Below are positions 31,213-40,800 of a DNA stretch of 43,389 bases, one piece after another (the stretch's first letter is position 1; every line of letters begins with the position of its first letter). The notes beneath the pieces were generated by a model. The model did no database searches. It was given only the letters and a program-made list of their open reading frames with translations, and had not been told where the DNA came from. The stretch is from the NCBI GenBank assembly GCA_021777845.1, contig JAJYDB010000006.1, positions 1 to 43,389 on the forward strand, given 5' to 3'. The translations under genes were made by a program, and so were the position numbers. This stretch comes from Planctomycetota bacterium (GTDB lineage Bacteria; Planctomycetota; Planctomycetia; Isosphaerales; Isosphaeraceae).

Positions 31213-32781
31213 ATGAGCGAGACGTCAATCGAGCAAGATCGAGCCGCCGCGCCGCGCTTGCGGATGCAGGCGATCACCAAGCACTTCGGCGGCGTGCACG
31301 CGCTCCGCGAAGTCGACTTCGAGGCGCGCGCCGGCGAGGTCCATGCGCTTTGCGGCGAAAATGGAGCCGGCAAAAGCACGCTCATGAAGATTCTCGCCGG
31401 GGTGATCGGCGACTACGAAGGCCGGATCGCGCTCGACGGCCGCGTCGTCGCCTTCAACGGTCCCCGCGACGCCGAGGAAGCCGGCATTCGCATTATTCAC
31501 CAGGAGCTGAATCTCGTCCCTGACCTGAGCGTCGCCGCGAACATGTTCCTCGGCCGCGAGCTGACCCGGGGGTTCGGATTGCTGGGCGAGCGCGCCATGG
31601 CCGCGCGGGCGCGGGAGATGTTCGAGCGTCTGGGCGCGCCCATCGCCCCATCGGCGCGCGTCGGCGACCTCCGTATCGGCGACCAGCAGATGGTCGAAAT
31701 CGCCAAGTCGCTGCTCTTCGAGGCTTCGATCGTGATCATGGACGAGCCGACGTCCGCGCTTTCGGACGCCGAGGTCGCGCGGCTCTTCCGTGTGATCGAC
31801 GACCTTCGCCGCGCGGGCACGACCGTCCTCTACATCTCGCACAAGATGAACGAGGTGTTCACGCTCGCCGACCGCGTCACCGTCCTGCGCGACGGACGTT
31901 TTGTCGCGACCGAGGAACGTCGACGGATCGATCCGACGCAGGTTGTCCGCTGGATGGTCGGCCGCGAGATCGCCGAGCTGCGTCTCGATCACCAGGCCCA
32001 CGCGCGCGAGGTCGCGTTGCGCGTGGAAGGGCTCGCGCTGCCCGCGACCGCCGGCAGCGGCCGGCCCTCGCTCAGCGATATTTCGTTCACGTTGCGCAAG
32101 GGCGAAGTGCTCGGCGTCGCGGGACTGCTCGGAGCGGGACGGACCGAGCTGCTCGAAGCTCTCTTCGGAGCCGCCCCGCGTCCGCCGCGCGGGACGATCG
32201 AAGTCGAAGGCCGCCCCGGGCGGTTCCGACGTCCCGCCGAGGCCATCGACGCCGGCGTCGCGCTCGTCACCGAGGATCGCAAAACGCTCGGACTCTTCGA
32301 CCGCATGACCGTCGCCGAAAACATCACGATCCGACGCCTCGACCGACTCACGCTTGGCCCCGTCGTCGACCGCCGCGCCGAGTCGCGCGCCGTCGAGGAA
32401 TCGATCGAACGCCTCGCGATCAAAACCGCCGGCGGCCGCGCCGCGGTCACCAGCCTCTCCGGCGGGAATCAGCAAAAGTGCATCCTCGCCCGCTGGCTGC
32501 TCATCGAGCCAAAAGTCCTGCTGCTCGACGAGCCGACGCGCGGCATCGACGTCGGCGCCAAGGCTGAAATCTATCTGCTCATCCGCCGCCTCGCCGCCGA
32601 GGGCATGGCGATCCTGATGACCTCGAGCGAACTACCCGAGCTGCTCGCCGTCTCCGACCGCGTCATGGTCCTGTGCGAAGGCCGCAAGACCGCCGAATTG
32701 ACTCGATCCGAAGCCACCGAAGAGTCGATCATGCACGCCGCGACGCAGTTTCTTGATCGCACCGCGGCAAGAGCCTCGTAG
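31213..32781 (+). CDS. Sugar ABC transporter ATP-binding protein (two-domain, RbsA/MglA type)
   Basis: A 522-residue ATPase with two fused nucleotide-binding domains, typical of monosaccharide importers. N-domain: Walker A GENGAGKST near residue 47, LRIGDQQMVEIAKS as the signature and IMDEPTSAL as Walker B. C-domain: the degenerate GLLGAGRTELLEAL replaces Walker A, LSGGNQQKCILARW is the signature and LLLDEPTRGIDVGAK is Walker B; this asymmetry is normal for the family. No permease or periplasmic binding protein is next to it here: the following genes are unrelated, so partners must be elsewhere or on the other side of a rearrangement. The likely substrate is a pentose or hexose. Confidence 0.94.
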   Translation: MSETSIEQDRAAAPRLRMQAITKHFGGVHALREVDFEARAGEVHALCGENGAGKSTLMKILAGVIGDYEGRIALDGRVVAFNGPRDAEEAGIRIIHQELNLVPDLSVAANMFLGRELTRGFGLLGERAMAARAREMFERLGAPIAPSARVGDLRIGDQQMVEIAKSLLFEASIVIMDEPTSALSDAEVARLFRVIDDLRRAGTTVLYISHKMNEVFTLADRVTVLRDGRFVATEERRRIDPTQVVRWMVGREIAELRLDHQAHAREVALRVEGLALPATAGSGRPSLSDISFTLRKGEVLGVAGLLGAGRTELLEALFGAAPRPPRGTIEVEGRPGRFRRPAEAIDAGVALVTEDRKTLGLFDRMTVAENITIRRLDRLTLGPVVDRRAESRAVEESIERLAIKTAGGRAAVTSLSGGNQQKCILARWLLIEPKVLLLDEPTRGIDVGAKAEIYLLIRRLAAEGMAILMTSSELPELLAVSDRVMVLCEGRKTAELTRSEATEESIMHAATQFLDRTAARAS

Positions 32782-32829
32782 TCAAGACATCGAAGCGCCG
32801 CGCGCCCGCAACGCCGGAACAACAATTCT

Positions 32830-33175
32830 TTGGCCAAGAAAAAACAGGGCGAGTCGCCGCAACGCAAGCAGAAACAAGACGCTCCGCCGCGGATCGACGC
32901 GGCATCCGCGGACGTACCCGATCGCCGCGTGATCGAAGACGCAATGCGGCAGCATTTGCGCGGCCTCGGTGATGCTCCCCCAGAAGCCGCGCTCAACCGA
33001 GCACAAGACCTGATCGACCAAGCGATCGACGCGAGCGACCTCGCCGTCGACATGCTTCGGCTCAACCCGAACGACAACCAAGGCGTACGCAATCTCGTGG
33101 CTGAAGGGATCGAAACCGGCATCGAAACAAGGCAGGCGTTCGAAAGTCAAATCGCGAGTGCCGCTGCCGCTCGTC
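32830..33175 (+). pseudogene. N-terminal fragment of a TPR/DUF6930-like protein, broken
   Basis: A TTG-initiated frame with a Lys-rich opening (AKKKQGESPQRKQKQ), then EAALNRAQDLIDQAIDASD and LAVDMLRLNPNDNQGVRNLV. The RLNPNDNQG part is a hallmark of a planctomycete TPR protein family, but the repeats that normally lie between these two segments are absent. After about codon 110 the frame turns into Arg/Ser-rich nonsense. The continuation is in the next frame (33176 onward). I interpret it as a gene reduced by internal deletion and a frameshift; a sequencing error could also explain the shift. Confidence 0.5.
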
Positions 33176-34444
33176 ATGAAACGTCTCCAAAAGCTGCCGC
33201 GCACCTCCGAGATGTGGGAGGCCGACCTCTTTCAGTTCGACGTTCAATTGGAACACGAGGGCGAACTCGTCAACCCTTGGATGACGCTCGTCGCCAATCG
33301 ATCCAACGGCTTCATCCTCACGCAGAATTATCTCCCCGTGCACCCCGACGCCGATTTTGTCTGGGATCAATTCGCCTCGGCAATGCAAACGCCAATGAAT
33401 TCCGAACCCGCGCGTCCGAACGAGTTGCACGTCAGGCCTCTCGAACACTGGAACGCGCTTCCACCCCACCTTGCGGAACTCGGGGTTAAGCTCGTGACAA
33501 CCGATCGACCGGCGATGGTTGACACGATTTTCGATTTCATGAGCGAGAGCATGCAAGGCCCTGAGCGTCCGGGAATGATCGACGCGCCGGATCTGCAGCC
33601 TGGTCAATTGTCGCGCTACTACGAAGCGGCCGCGCGGTTTTTTGAAGCCGCCCTGTGGTCGAGAATTAACGACGGCATCGTGATCAAAATCAGTAGCGAC
33701 GCCGGCGAGCGGTGCGCGATCGTGATGGGACACGGCGGCATCACATTCGGACTTTCATTGTATTACGACCGCGACTTGCTCCGCCGCGTGTCCTCAGGGC
33801 AATTGGGCGACGAAGAGTGTGCCGCTGAAACCGTGGCCCTGACCGTAATCGACGAGGTTCCCAAATCCGACCTCGCCGCTATCGAGGACCACGGCTTCGA
33901 GATCGTGGGGCCGGAGGCTTATCCGTCCGCGTTTTTTAAGGATGAAGAGTTCCAAATGCGGCTGCCGACGTCGTCTGAATTGCGCGAGTTGGAGGTTGGT
34001 CTGCGCGCGATCCCGACTCTCCTCAAGGAACAGCTCACGGACGCCTCGGTGTTTCGGACCGCCGTGCCGACCGACCTAGGCATCGTCGACGTCGAACTGA
34101 CTTGGATTAAAGTAGAGAGCGGCGACGCGTCCGAAGGCGATGTCGTCGCCGACCTCAACTCGCGACGCGGCCCGGCAGCATCGACTCGACCGCGACGACG
34201 TCGCCCGCCTCCCAAGGTCCCGAGCCCGCGGGCAAGAGGATCCACGCGTCGGCCGCGGCGAAGGCCGCAAGGTCGTCACAACCGCGAGACGCAATCGGAT
34301 TCGCGCAAAGTCGCCCGTCCAACGCAACCTCGAGTCGCGCAGGCCAGGCGCAATCAACCTCGCCCGTCGCCGGCGGCGGCGAGGTCAACGAGGCAAGCAC
34401 GATCTCGACGACGCCCGACCCCGCGCCGTGAAGGCGGTCGATGA
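33176..34444 (+). CDS. DUF7309/DUF6930-like protein, 5' frameshifted and with an aberrant 3' end
   Basis: Begins at ATG 33176 (GTG 33158 is alternative) and reads MKRLQKLPRTSEMWEADLFQ, VNPWMTLVANRSNGFIL, HVRPLEHWNAL and RFFEAALWSRINDGIVIKIS, which I recall as the DUF7309/DUF6930-type domain order in planctomycete proteins. Up to about residue 330 (IVDVELTWIKVESGDAS) composition is natural. After about 34150 the frame is Arg/Pro-rich and simply runs antisense through the end of moeA for 290 bases, so the native stop was probably lost. Upstream, the matching N-terminal TPR part is in another frame. Function unknown; the gene may be decaying. Confidence 0.6.
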   Translation: MKRLQKLPRTSEMWEADLFQFDVQLEHEGELVNPWMTLVANRSNGFILTQNYLPVHPDADFVWDQFASAMQTPMNSEPARPNELHVRPLEHWNALPPHLAELGVKLVTTDRPAMVDTIFDFMSESMQGPERPGMIDAPDLQPGQLSRYYEAAARFFEAALWSRINDGIVIKISSDAGERCAIVMGHGGITFGLSLYYDRDLLRRVSSGQLGDEECAAETVALTVIDEVPKSDLAAIEDHGFEIVGPEAYPSAFFKDEEFQMRLPTSSELRELEVGLRAIPTLLKEQLTDASVFRTAVPTDLGIVDVELTWIKVESGDASEGDVVADLNSRRGPAASTRPRRRRPPPKVPSPRARGSTRRPRRRPQGRHNRETQSDSRKVARPTQPRVAQARRNQPRPSPAAARSTRQARSRRRPTPRREGGR

Positions 34445-35471
34445 GCGGACCGATCACCAACGTCGCAAGCGCGGTCGCCGCGATCGGCGCGTCGGAGGCT
34501 TGAAAGACGTGATTCGTCGCGATCCCCGACTCGTCGCGGACAACCCCGTAGCGGACTTGGCCGCCGCCGGGCTCGAACGCCAGTCCCGTGATCATCGGCT
34601 CCACGCCGAGCCGCTCGAGCGCCTCTTCGAAGTCTTCGCGCGCCGGGCCGAGAATCACGACGACCGACGCCGCCAGTGCCCGACTGAACGCCGCGTCCAC
34701 CTCCGAAGTCGCGACCACGCCCAGGTCGTGCGCCGTCGCCCCCCGCGCCAGACACGCGGTGACCACCGCCGTTCCCGACGCGTTCCGACGTCGATCGAGG
34801 ATCGGCGCCTCGCCCGGACCTACGAGGTCGTCGCCGACCGCCAGCACCGCCACCCGCGCCCGCTTCCGACACAACGGATGCACCGCCCCTTGCGAGGCAA
34901 GTAACCCCATCATCGACAACTGCACCCGCGATCCCGCCCGCGCCACTTCGTCGCCCGCCCGCAGATGAAAGCCGCGCGGCGTTACGTTCCACCCCGACGT
35001 CACCTCACGTCCGACCCGAATCAGACGCGGCCGTCCCACCTCGCCAAATCCCGCCTCCGACCCTTCACAAACAATGAAGTCATTCTCGCCTAAAATGGCG
35101 TCTGTCCCCAACGGCAAGCAACCACCGCGTTCGACGCGAACAGTCTCGTCAGGGCCTAATTCGATTTCAGGACTATAGTTGTGATCGCCCGCTCCGAAAT
35201 CCGCAGGCTCGCCGGGAACCTCGTCGACGACGTGCAAGCTCGTTCCGGGAACCGTCGTCCCGGACCGCACCGCGTATCCCGCGCAAGCCGCCGCGGCGCA
35301 CGTCGGCTGATCGACATCGGCCGACACCGGCTCCGCCAGAATCAGCCCCAACGCCTCGACCAACGGCACCTCGATCGGTGCGTTTGCCGCCGCCAAACTC
35401 GCGATCAGCCCCCTCGCCGCGCTTAACGTCAACACCGACCGCGTCTGCGTCCGTGCACTCAAGTCGACCAC
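34155..35471 (-). CDS. moeA: Divergent molybdopterin molybdenumtransferase (MoeA family)
   Basis: The frame resembles MoeA over most of its length: PLVEALGLILAEPVSADVDQ, CAGYAVRSGTTVPG, LPLGTDAILGENDF, and ARVAVLAVGDDLVGPGEAPI. MoeA inserts molybdate into adenylated molybdopterin. Key spots are changed: the usual MDGYA reads CAGYA, and the GGVSVGxxD loop is reduced to ILGPAREDF, so activity is uncertain. Start is ambiguous: GTG 35471 is my choice; TTG 35462 and GTG 35579 are alternatives, with the last giving a 36-residue non-conserved extension. It converges on, and overlaps, the broken upstream-strand gene. No other molybdopterin gene lies in the window. The symbol is by family only. Confidence 0.72.
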   Translation of the reverse strand: MVDLSARTQTRSVLTLSAARGLIASLAAANAPIEVPLVEALGLILAEPVSADVDQPTCAAAACAGYAVRSGTTVPGTSLHVVDEVPGEPADFGAGDHNYSPEIELGPDETVRVERGGCLPLGTDAILGENDFIVCEGSEAGFGEVGRPRLIRVGREVTSGWNVTPRGFHLRAGDEVARAGSRVQLSMMGLLASQGAVHPLCRKRARVAVLAVGDDLVGPGEAPILDRRRNASGTAVVTACLARGATAHDLGVVATSEVDAAFSRALAASVVVILGPAREDFEEALERLGVEPMITGLAFEPGGGQVRYGVVRDESGIATNHVFQASDAPIAATALATLVIGPLIDRLHGAGSGVVEIVLASLTSPPPATGEVDCAWPARLEVALDGRLCANPIASRGCDDLAAFAAADAWILLPAGSGPWEAGDVVAVESMLPGRVAS

Positions 35472-35816
35472 CCCAATCGCACTTAAGACTTGATCTCGGT
35501 TTGAGTTGTGCTTCGAGGCAACGCTCCTCGTCGGGAGCTTCCGCCTCGTTCTCGCGGCCGCATTGTAGCGAGCCTCCACAATCGGCCAAGACCGAACGCG
35601 AGCCGGTTTTCAAAACGACCGCCGAGCCCCTTCACGCTGTTTTTTTTCAAATAGACTGTTCTCGAACGGCTCAACCGGCCGATTTCATACGCTGTGCATA
35701 GCCCCGATAATCGCGCCCGGCGCGTCAAAGGGGCGTTAGGAGTTCCACACGGTCCTGAACGCGGCTGGAATTGGCCACGCCGTCGCGAAGGCTGTATCAT
35801 CCAAGGAGGGCGACCC

Positions 35817-36278
35817 ATGCGATCCCCACGATCGGGATCACGCACGACGGCCCGCTGGAATCCTCGGCGCGCGGCGATTTGGACCGGCCTGATGGTCGGA
35901 AGCCTCATGCCGACCGTGGGCTGCCAGGTGGAATACGCGGGTATGACGCTCCCGTCGGGCAAATACATGCGCGACGACGTCCAGTACTTCCCGCCCGGTC
36001 CCGACTTCCCGTGGGCGAACACGCAGGCGGCAACGCAGCGTGCGCGGATGCGCTCCATGGGAATCGAACCGATCGGCTCGGGCGTCAACGGCCAGATGCC
36101 GCCGGTACCGTCCGACTTAAACCTCGGCGCGCCCTACGGCAACATGCCGCCCGCCGGAGGTGCAGCCGCTCCAGCCGCCGGTCAACCCATCGCGGTACCT
36201 GCTCCCGCAGCGCCCCAGGGCGCGAAGGTTCCGCCTCCGCCGCCCCCCGGCGACGCCGCCCCCGCACCGGATAATTGA
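35817..36278 (+). CDS. Small secreted/lipoprotein-like planctomycete protein with Pro-rich tail
   Basis: ATG 35817 has an ideal AAGGAGG site seven bases upstream; the frame is open from 35694 but this start is clearly better. The 153-residue product begins with a basic stretch and a hydrophobic helix (AAIWTGLMVGSLMPTVGCQ), giving a lipobox-like Cys. Then comes VEYAGMTLPSGKYMRDDVQY and FPPGPDFPWANTQAATQRAR, a block I recall as strongly conserved in planctomycetes. The last ~60 residues are low-complexity Pro/Ala (VPAPAAPQGAKVPPPPPPG). Probably anchored in the envelope; the role is unknown. It stands alone, divergent from moeA, with the intervening 345 bases containing a T-run near 35640 but no other gene. 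Confidence 0.82.
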   Translation: MRSPRSGSRTTARWNPRRAAIWTGLMVGSLMPTVGCQVEYAGMTLPSGKYMRDDVQYFPPGPDFPWANTQAATQRARMRSMGIEPIGSGVNGQMPPVPSDLNLGAPYGNMPPAGGAAAPAAGQPIAVPAPAAPQGAKVPPPPPPGDAAPAPDN

Positions 36279-36480
36279 TCGAAAGCGACGGGGGTCGCGC
36301 TACCTGACGGCGAGCACGGCGTCCACGTAACTCACGCCATGCGGTTCCGGTTGATCCCGCAAATGGATTGGCCGGGACCGCTTTTGGCGTTTCGAACCTC
36401 CTCGCGCCGTGCGCATCGAGCCCATCCTGTAAGATGGTGGCCGGTCCGCGACTCACTCCGCAGCCAAGGTAGACTCGATC

Positions 36481-37185
36481 GTGAACGACACCGGCACGCC
36501 GCCTCTGGAAAGCGACATAGAGCTTGACCCTATCACGGGTTATGACGCCTGGGCCGCGAGTTACGACGGCGACGGCAACCCGCTGACGGCCCTTGAGGGT
36601 CCCGCCGCACAGGCGTGTTTCGGCGCGATCGCCGGTTGCCGCGCGCTCGATGTCGGCTGCGGGACCGGCCGACATACCGAGGCGCTGCTCAACGCAGGAG
36701 CTCGCGTCGTCGCGGTCGAGCCGTCGCTCGCCATGCTCGACCGCGCTCGACTCAAGCTTCATGGCCGCGACGTGGACTGGATCCGCCACGCGTTCCCCGC
36801 GCCGCTCCCCCTCCGTGACGGAGTCCTCGACCTCGCGGTCCTGGGATTGGTCGCCGAGCATCTCGACGACCTCGAGGGCGCGCTCCGCGAGGTGGCCCGC
36901 GTCTGCCGGCCCAGTAGCAGGCTGATCGTCTCGGCGCTGCATCCTGACCGCACGGCCGAGGGCCAGCGCGCACGCTTCATCGACCCGGACACCGGGCTGC
37001 GCACTCCGATTCGCACACTGCATCGAGGCATCGCCGACTACCTCGAAGCCGCGCGTTACGCCGGCTGGAAGTTGATCGAGGAGCGTTCGCTGACGGTCGA
37101 CGTCGATCTCGCCGGTCGACTCCCGCGCGCCGCGCGGTACGCAGGCAAAAACCTCGGCTGGATCGGGCACTGGAGTCGAGCGTGA
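36481..37185 (+). CDS. Class I SAM-dependent methyltransferase
   Basis: Starts at GTG 36481 with AAGGTAG eight bases upstream; 234 residues. SAM-binding motif I is ALDVGCGTGRHTEALL (about residues 57-72), the acidic strand reads VVAVEPSLAMLDRARLKL, and LRDGVLDLAVLGLVAEHLDD corresponds to motif IV. It is of the broad methyltransferase type 11 group, like BioC or small-molecule methylases; there is no clear subgroup mark. Cytoplasmic, without signal or membrane segments. It is 66 bases from the convergent NIPSNAP gene and 202 bases after the secreted protein gene; neither hints at the substrate. Confidence 0.85.
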   Translation: MNDTGTPPLESDIELDPITGYDAWAASYDGDGNPLTALEGPAAQACFGAIAGCRALDVGCGTGRHTEALLNAGARVVAVEPSLAMLDRARLKLHGRDVDWIRHAFPAPLPLRDGVLDLAVLGLVAEHLDDLEGALREVARVCRPSSRLIVSALHPDRTAEGQRARFIDPDTGLRTPIRTLHRGIADYLEAARYAGWKLIEERSLTVDVDLAGRLPRAARYAGKNLGWIGHWSRA

Positions 37186-37251
37186 CCCGTCGCGCGACGA
37201 TTGCCGCCCGCGCCCGCATCACGCTCGACTCGCTCTACTCCACCGACGTCG

Positions 37252-37692
37252 TTATTGAATGGGACTGTAATCGGTGGGGTCCATGAAGACCGACTCCACT
37301 TTTGCGACGATGACGCCGTTCTTGTGGCTCTCGGCGTACACCTTTTTCCATTCCGGGTCGGCGCCGAAGTCGGCCCAGGCCTTCTTCGCAGCCTCGCGGC
37401 TGGGGAACGCGAGAATGTAGGTCATCTTGTCGCCTTTGCCGTCCTTCGCCTCTTGCGGCGTCCAGAAGCCGATCAACTCCATTCCGTGCTTCTTGAAGAT
37501 TCGGCACGTGTGGTCGCGAAACCGCTTGTGGAGATCCTCCATTTTGCCCGGGTTTGTGTAGTAAGTGCGCATCTCGAAGACGCGTTGCGGCTTGGTTTCG
37601 TCGGCAGGAGCGGGCGCGGGCTTGCTCTCGAAGCCGCGGGCGGGAACGATTACGGCGGCGATCAGCAACACCCAAGGCAGAACTCGCGACAT
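37252..37692 (-). CDS. Exported NIPSNAP-family protein
   Basis: Start ATG 37692 (MSRVLPWVLLIAAVIVPARG) has a GAGGAGA site seven bases upstream. The 146-residue product carries a signal peptide, a short Pro-rich linker (SKPAPAPADETKPQ), then the NIPSNAP dimeric alpha/beta-barrel fold: VFEMRTYYTNPGKMEDLHKRF, ELIGFWTPQE, and YILAFPSREAAKKAWADF. These proteins are common in planctomycetes as exported forms; their biochemical role is unknown. The frame extends to 37785, but this start is better supported. It follows the A2M-like gene on the same strand with a 153-base gap. Confidence 0.88.
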   Translation of the reverse strand: MSRVLPWVLLIAAVIVPARGFESKPAPAPADETKPQRVFEMRTYYTNPGKMEDLHKRFRDHTCRIFKKHGMELIGFWTPQEAKDGKGDKMTYILAFPSREAAKKAWADFGADPEWKKVYAESHKNGVIVAKVESVFMDPTDYSPIQ

Positions 37693-37845
37693 CGGTAGAT
37701 CTCCTCGCGAAACAGGTCGGGCTGCGCGGATCAATTTGAATCCGCGCGACGACCCGGTTATAGCCGCCGCGGCGCGCTGCCTCAAGAGTCGCCCCGCCTT
37801 GGACCCGGCGCGCGGCGTCGAATCAACGCGGCCCGCCCGACCCGC

Positions 37846-40800
37846 TTAACGGATATCCCCCGCCGCGGCGCCTTGTTTGTCGCTCTTTTGCTGGTAGCGC
37901 TGCTGCAGCCGGTCGATTTGTTTGGCCTGATTCATGAAGTTCCGGCCGCGGAAATTCTCTTCGAGCATCATCGAAGCATTTTGGCCCGGCTGTTTTGCGG
38001 CGTCGGTCGGCATCGCCGCGGGCGGGATGTTTTCGCTCGGCCCGAGCAGCCGTTCGCCGCGGTAAAACGCATACTCGCCGGTGCCGAGCCGCGCGACCGC
38101 GGTCGCGACGCCGTTGATGCCCTCGGCGCTGAAGACGCCGCGGAGGTCGGTTTCGCCGGTCAGGAACCTCGGGTTGCGCGAGCCGATCACTTTCACAAGC
38201 GCCTTCGGCACGAAGCGGCCGTCGCGCGCGTCGCGCACGGTCACGCGGACGCGGCTTGCCGCGGGATCCTCGATCACCGTCATTTCGAGCGGTGACACAA
38301 GCACGATGCCTGAGGCGTAGAGGTCGCCGCCCCGCGCCATCACGAGGTAAGCGCCGTCTTTAGCGAGCGCGAGGTCGAGGTCGCGCGACTTGTCCTCGAA
38401 GTCGGCGCCGGCGCCGAGTTTGATCTTTGTTTCGAGCAGCGGCGTGATGCCCGCCAAGTCGACGCCGGCGACGTCGTTGAGGTTGCGACGCGTGAGATAA
38501 AGCCGCATCAGGTCGACCGGATAAACCTTGACGTCAACCTCGGCGACGTTGCGATACTTGAGCGTGACCTTGCCGTCTTTCTTGCCCGCGTCCGCCGGGG
38601 CGTCGACGTTGCGAGGTTGCGCCTCGTCGGCACGCGCCGCCGCTTTTTGACGTACGATCGAGACCTCGGGAAGTTTCAGGTCCTTACGGGTGTACATCGT
38701 GACGGCGTCGGCCGCGTCTCGGAAGCGGTCGGCGACTTGCTTGTAATAATCGACGGCGCGCGACGGTTGTCTGCGCGCGTCGAAAATCTGACCCAAGATG
38801 TAGATCGCCTGCCACTTGTCGCGGCTCGGCTGATCGACGCCGTTTTCATCCTTGTAGGTCGCCTTCGCGATCGTCTCGGCGACTTCGATCGCGCGGTCGT
38901 ACTCGCCGAGGTGGAAGCGCCCGAGCGCCTCGGAATACTGAAAACTGTCGAGAAACACGCTCTTTGGATAGATCCTCGCGAACCTTTCGGAGAGCTTGAC
39001 GACCGACTTGTAATCCTCGAGGTCGAGGAACGCGCCGGTGAGCGCGAGACTCGCCTCGTCGGCTAGCGGTCCGCGCGGCGAACGCGCCAGGAAGCCTTGA
39101 ATGAGGCGGATCGACTGGAGCAAGAGGTCGGTGCGCGTGACCCCGGCGGCGGCAAGTTCGCGACGCGTCGAGGGATCCGCAAGCGCCCGTCCCGCCTGAC
39201 TTTCCAAGATCTGCGACATGCCGAAAAAGTCGCTCGCGATCGACGCGGTTTCGGGATAGGTCCGCCACAAGTCGATCAGGAACGCCGTCGCCTCGAGTGT
39301 CTTGCCGCGTTGCCGGAGCGCCTCGCCGAGTCGCGCGTCCTCGAGATATCCGGCCTCGATTACGCCGCGCCACACAAGATACGCGCGCTCAAATTCGTTG
39401 ATATCGCGGTACGCGCGGCCGACGACGCGGAGCGTATCAAACGAGATGAACTGATCGGGCGCTTTTTCTCTGATCACTTCAAAATATTGAACGACTTTCC
39501 GTGCTTGATAGTCGCGCACGAAGGCGTCGAGGAGCATCCGCGCGGCCTCGCGCGCGACGTCGTCGCGGAGCGTGTAGCCGGCGAAGAGCGGTTCGAGCGC
39601 CGCGGCGGCGGCGTCGAGCTTGCCGTCGGCGTAGAGCCGCTTGCCGCGCTCGAAGAGTTCGTCGGGGGTGGGTCGATAGGGGTCGGTGTTCGGCTCGCCG
39701 GGAGCAAGTACGCGCATCGATCCCGCCGGACCCAGATGCGTGCGGCCGTTGCCGTAAACTGCGCGCACCGAGGTCGGCAACGCGCGGTATGTGCCGACGA
39801 CGTCGCCGTGCACCTCGTATTCGATCGTGCCCGGCCACTGGTTCGCGTTGAAGTAAAACGTGAGCGAGCCGTCGCCGACGGTGTACGCATTCGCCTGCGA
39901 GCGGATCGAGCCTTCGACGAGCGCCGCGCCCGCGGGCAGTCGCTCCTCGACGACGAGTGCGCGGTCAAGTGCGTTCTCGGCAGGCTGCGCGCTCATGTTG
40001 CGGCCGAGTTCGACGCGCACGCGCACCCGGCCGCCGAAAGCGACCTGAGAGGCGAGATTCTCGAACGTGTCGGGGTTCACCGCGACCGAGAAACCGCCCG
40101 GCAGCGGCTTGCCGTCGAGTTCGAGCGGCGCGGGCGCGTAGACGCGCCGCCCGACCCAAAAGTTGCGCGCCGCGCGGTTTTGCTCGGGCGCGAAGTCGCG
40201 GGTGAACGCACTCAGACTCACGGTGTATCCGTACGTGCCGTCTCCATCGATATGAAAGCGCACGTGATTGGGTCCGGACGTTTGCACAAGTTTGACGGGG
40301 ACCGGGACGACGCGTCCCGCGGCCGTGCCCGCGACCTCGGTGCGGGCGACTTCGACGTTGTTGACCGTCACGACGAGACGATAGCGCGCGTCGGCGTCGC
40401 GCGACGGCCCGTGAAAGGTCGCCAGCGCCGCGAGCCCGACGCCGCGCCCCGGTCGCGACGGAAACGCGAACGCGCCGCGATGCGCCGTCAGCCACGCGAC
40501 GGCCCCCGCGAGCTCGGTGCTCCGAGGGCGAGCCCGCGTGTAGGCGAGCGCGACGAGAGCCGTCGTCTCGTAAGCTCCGGCGTCGGCGTCGGTCCAGAAG
40601 AGTTGTCGGGGTGAGCCGGGGGCGACCGGCTCGGACTGGGCGCGCGGCGTCAGGATGTCGAGCAGCTCGCCCGCGATCTCTTTGCGATCCAGATTTGCGA
40701 ACGTGAGCGCAAGATAGGCGAGGGTCGCGTTCGGCAGTGATTGCCGATCGCGCGCGAGTGCGTTCGCGTTCTCGAACGTCGCGCGGCGATGCAGGCTCAA

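Noticed and set aside
35772-35800. TTGGCC and TATCAT 18 bases apart upstream of the small secreted protein gene
   Set aside because: A start of transcription from this pair would fall in or after the ribosome-binding site, so it cannot be the gene's promoter.
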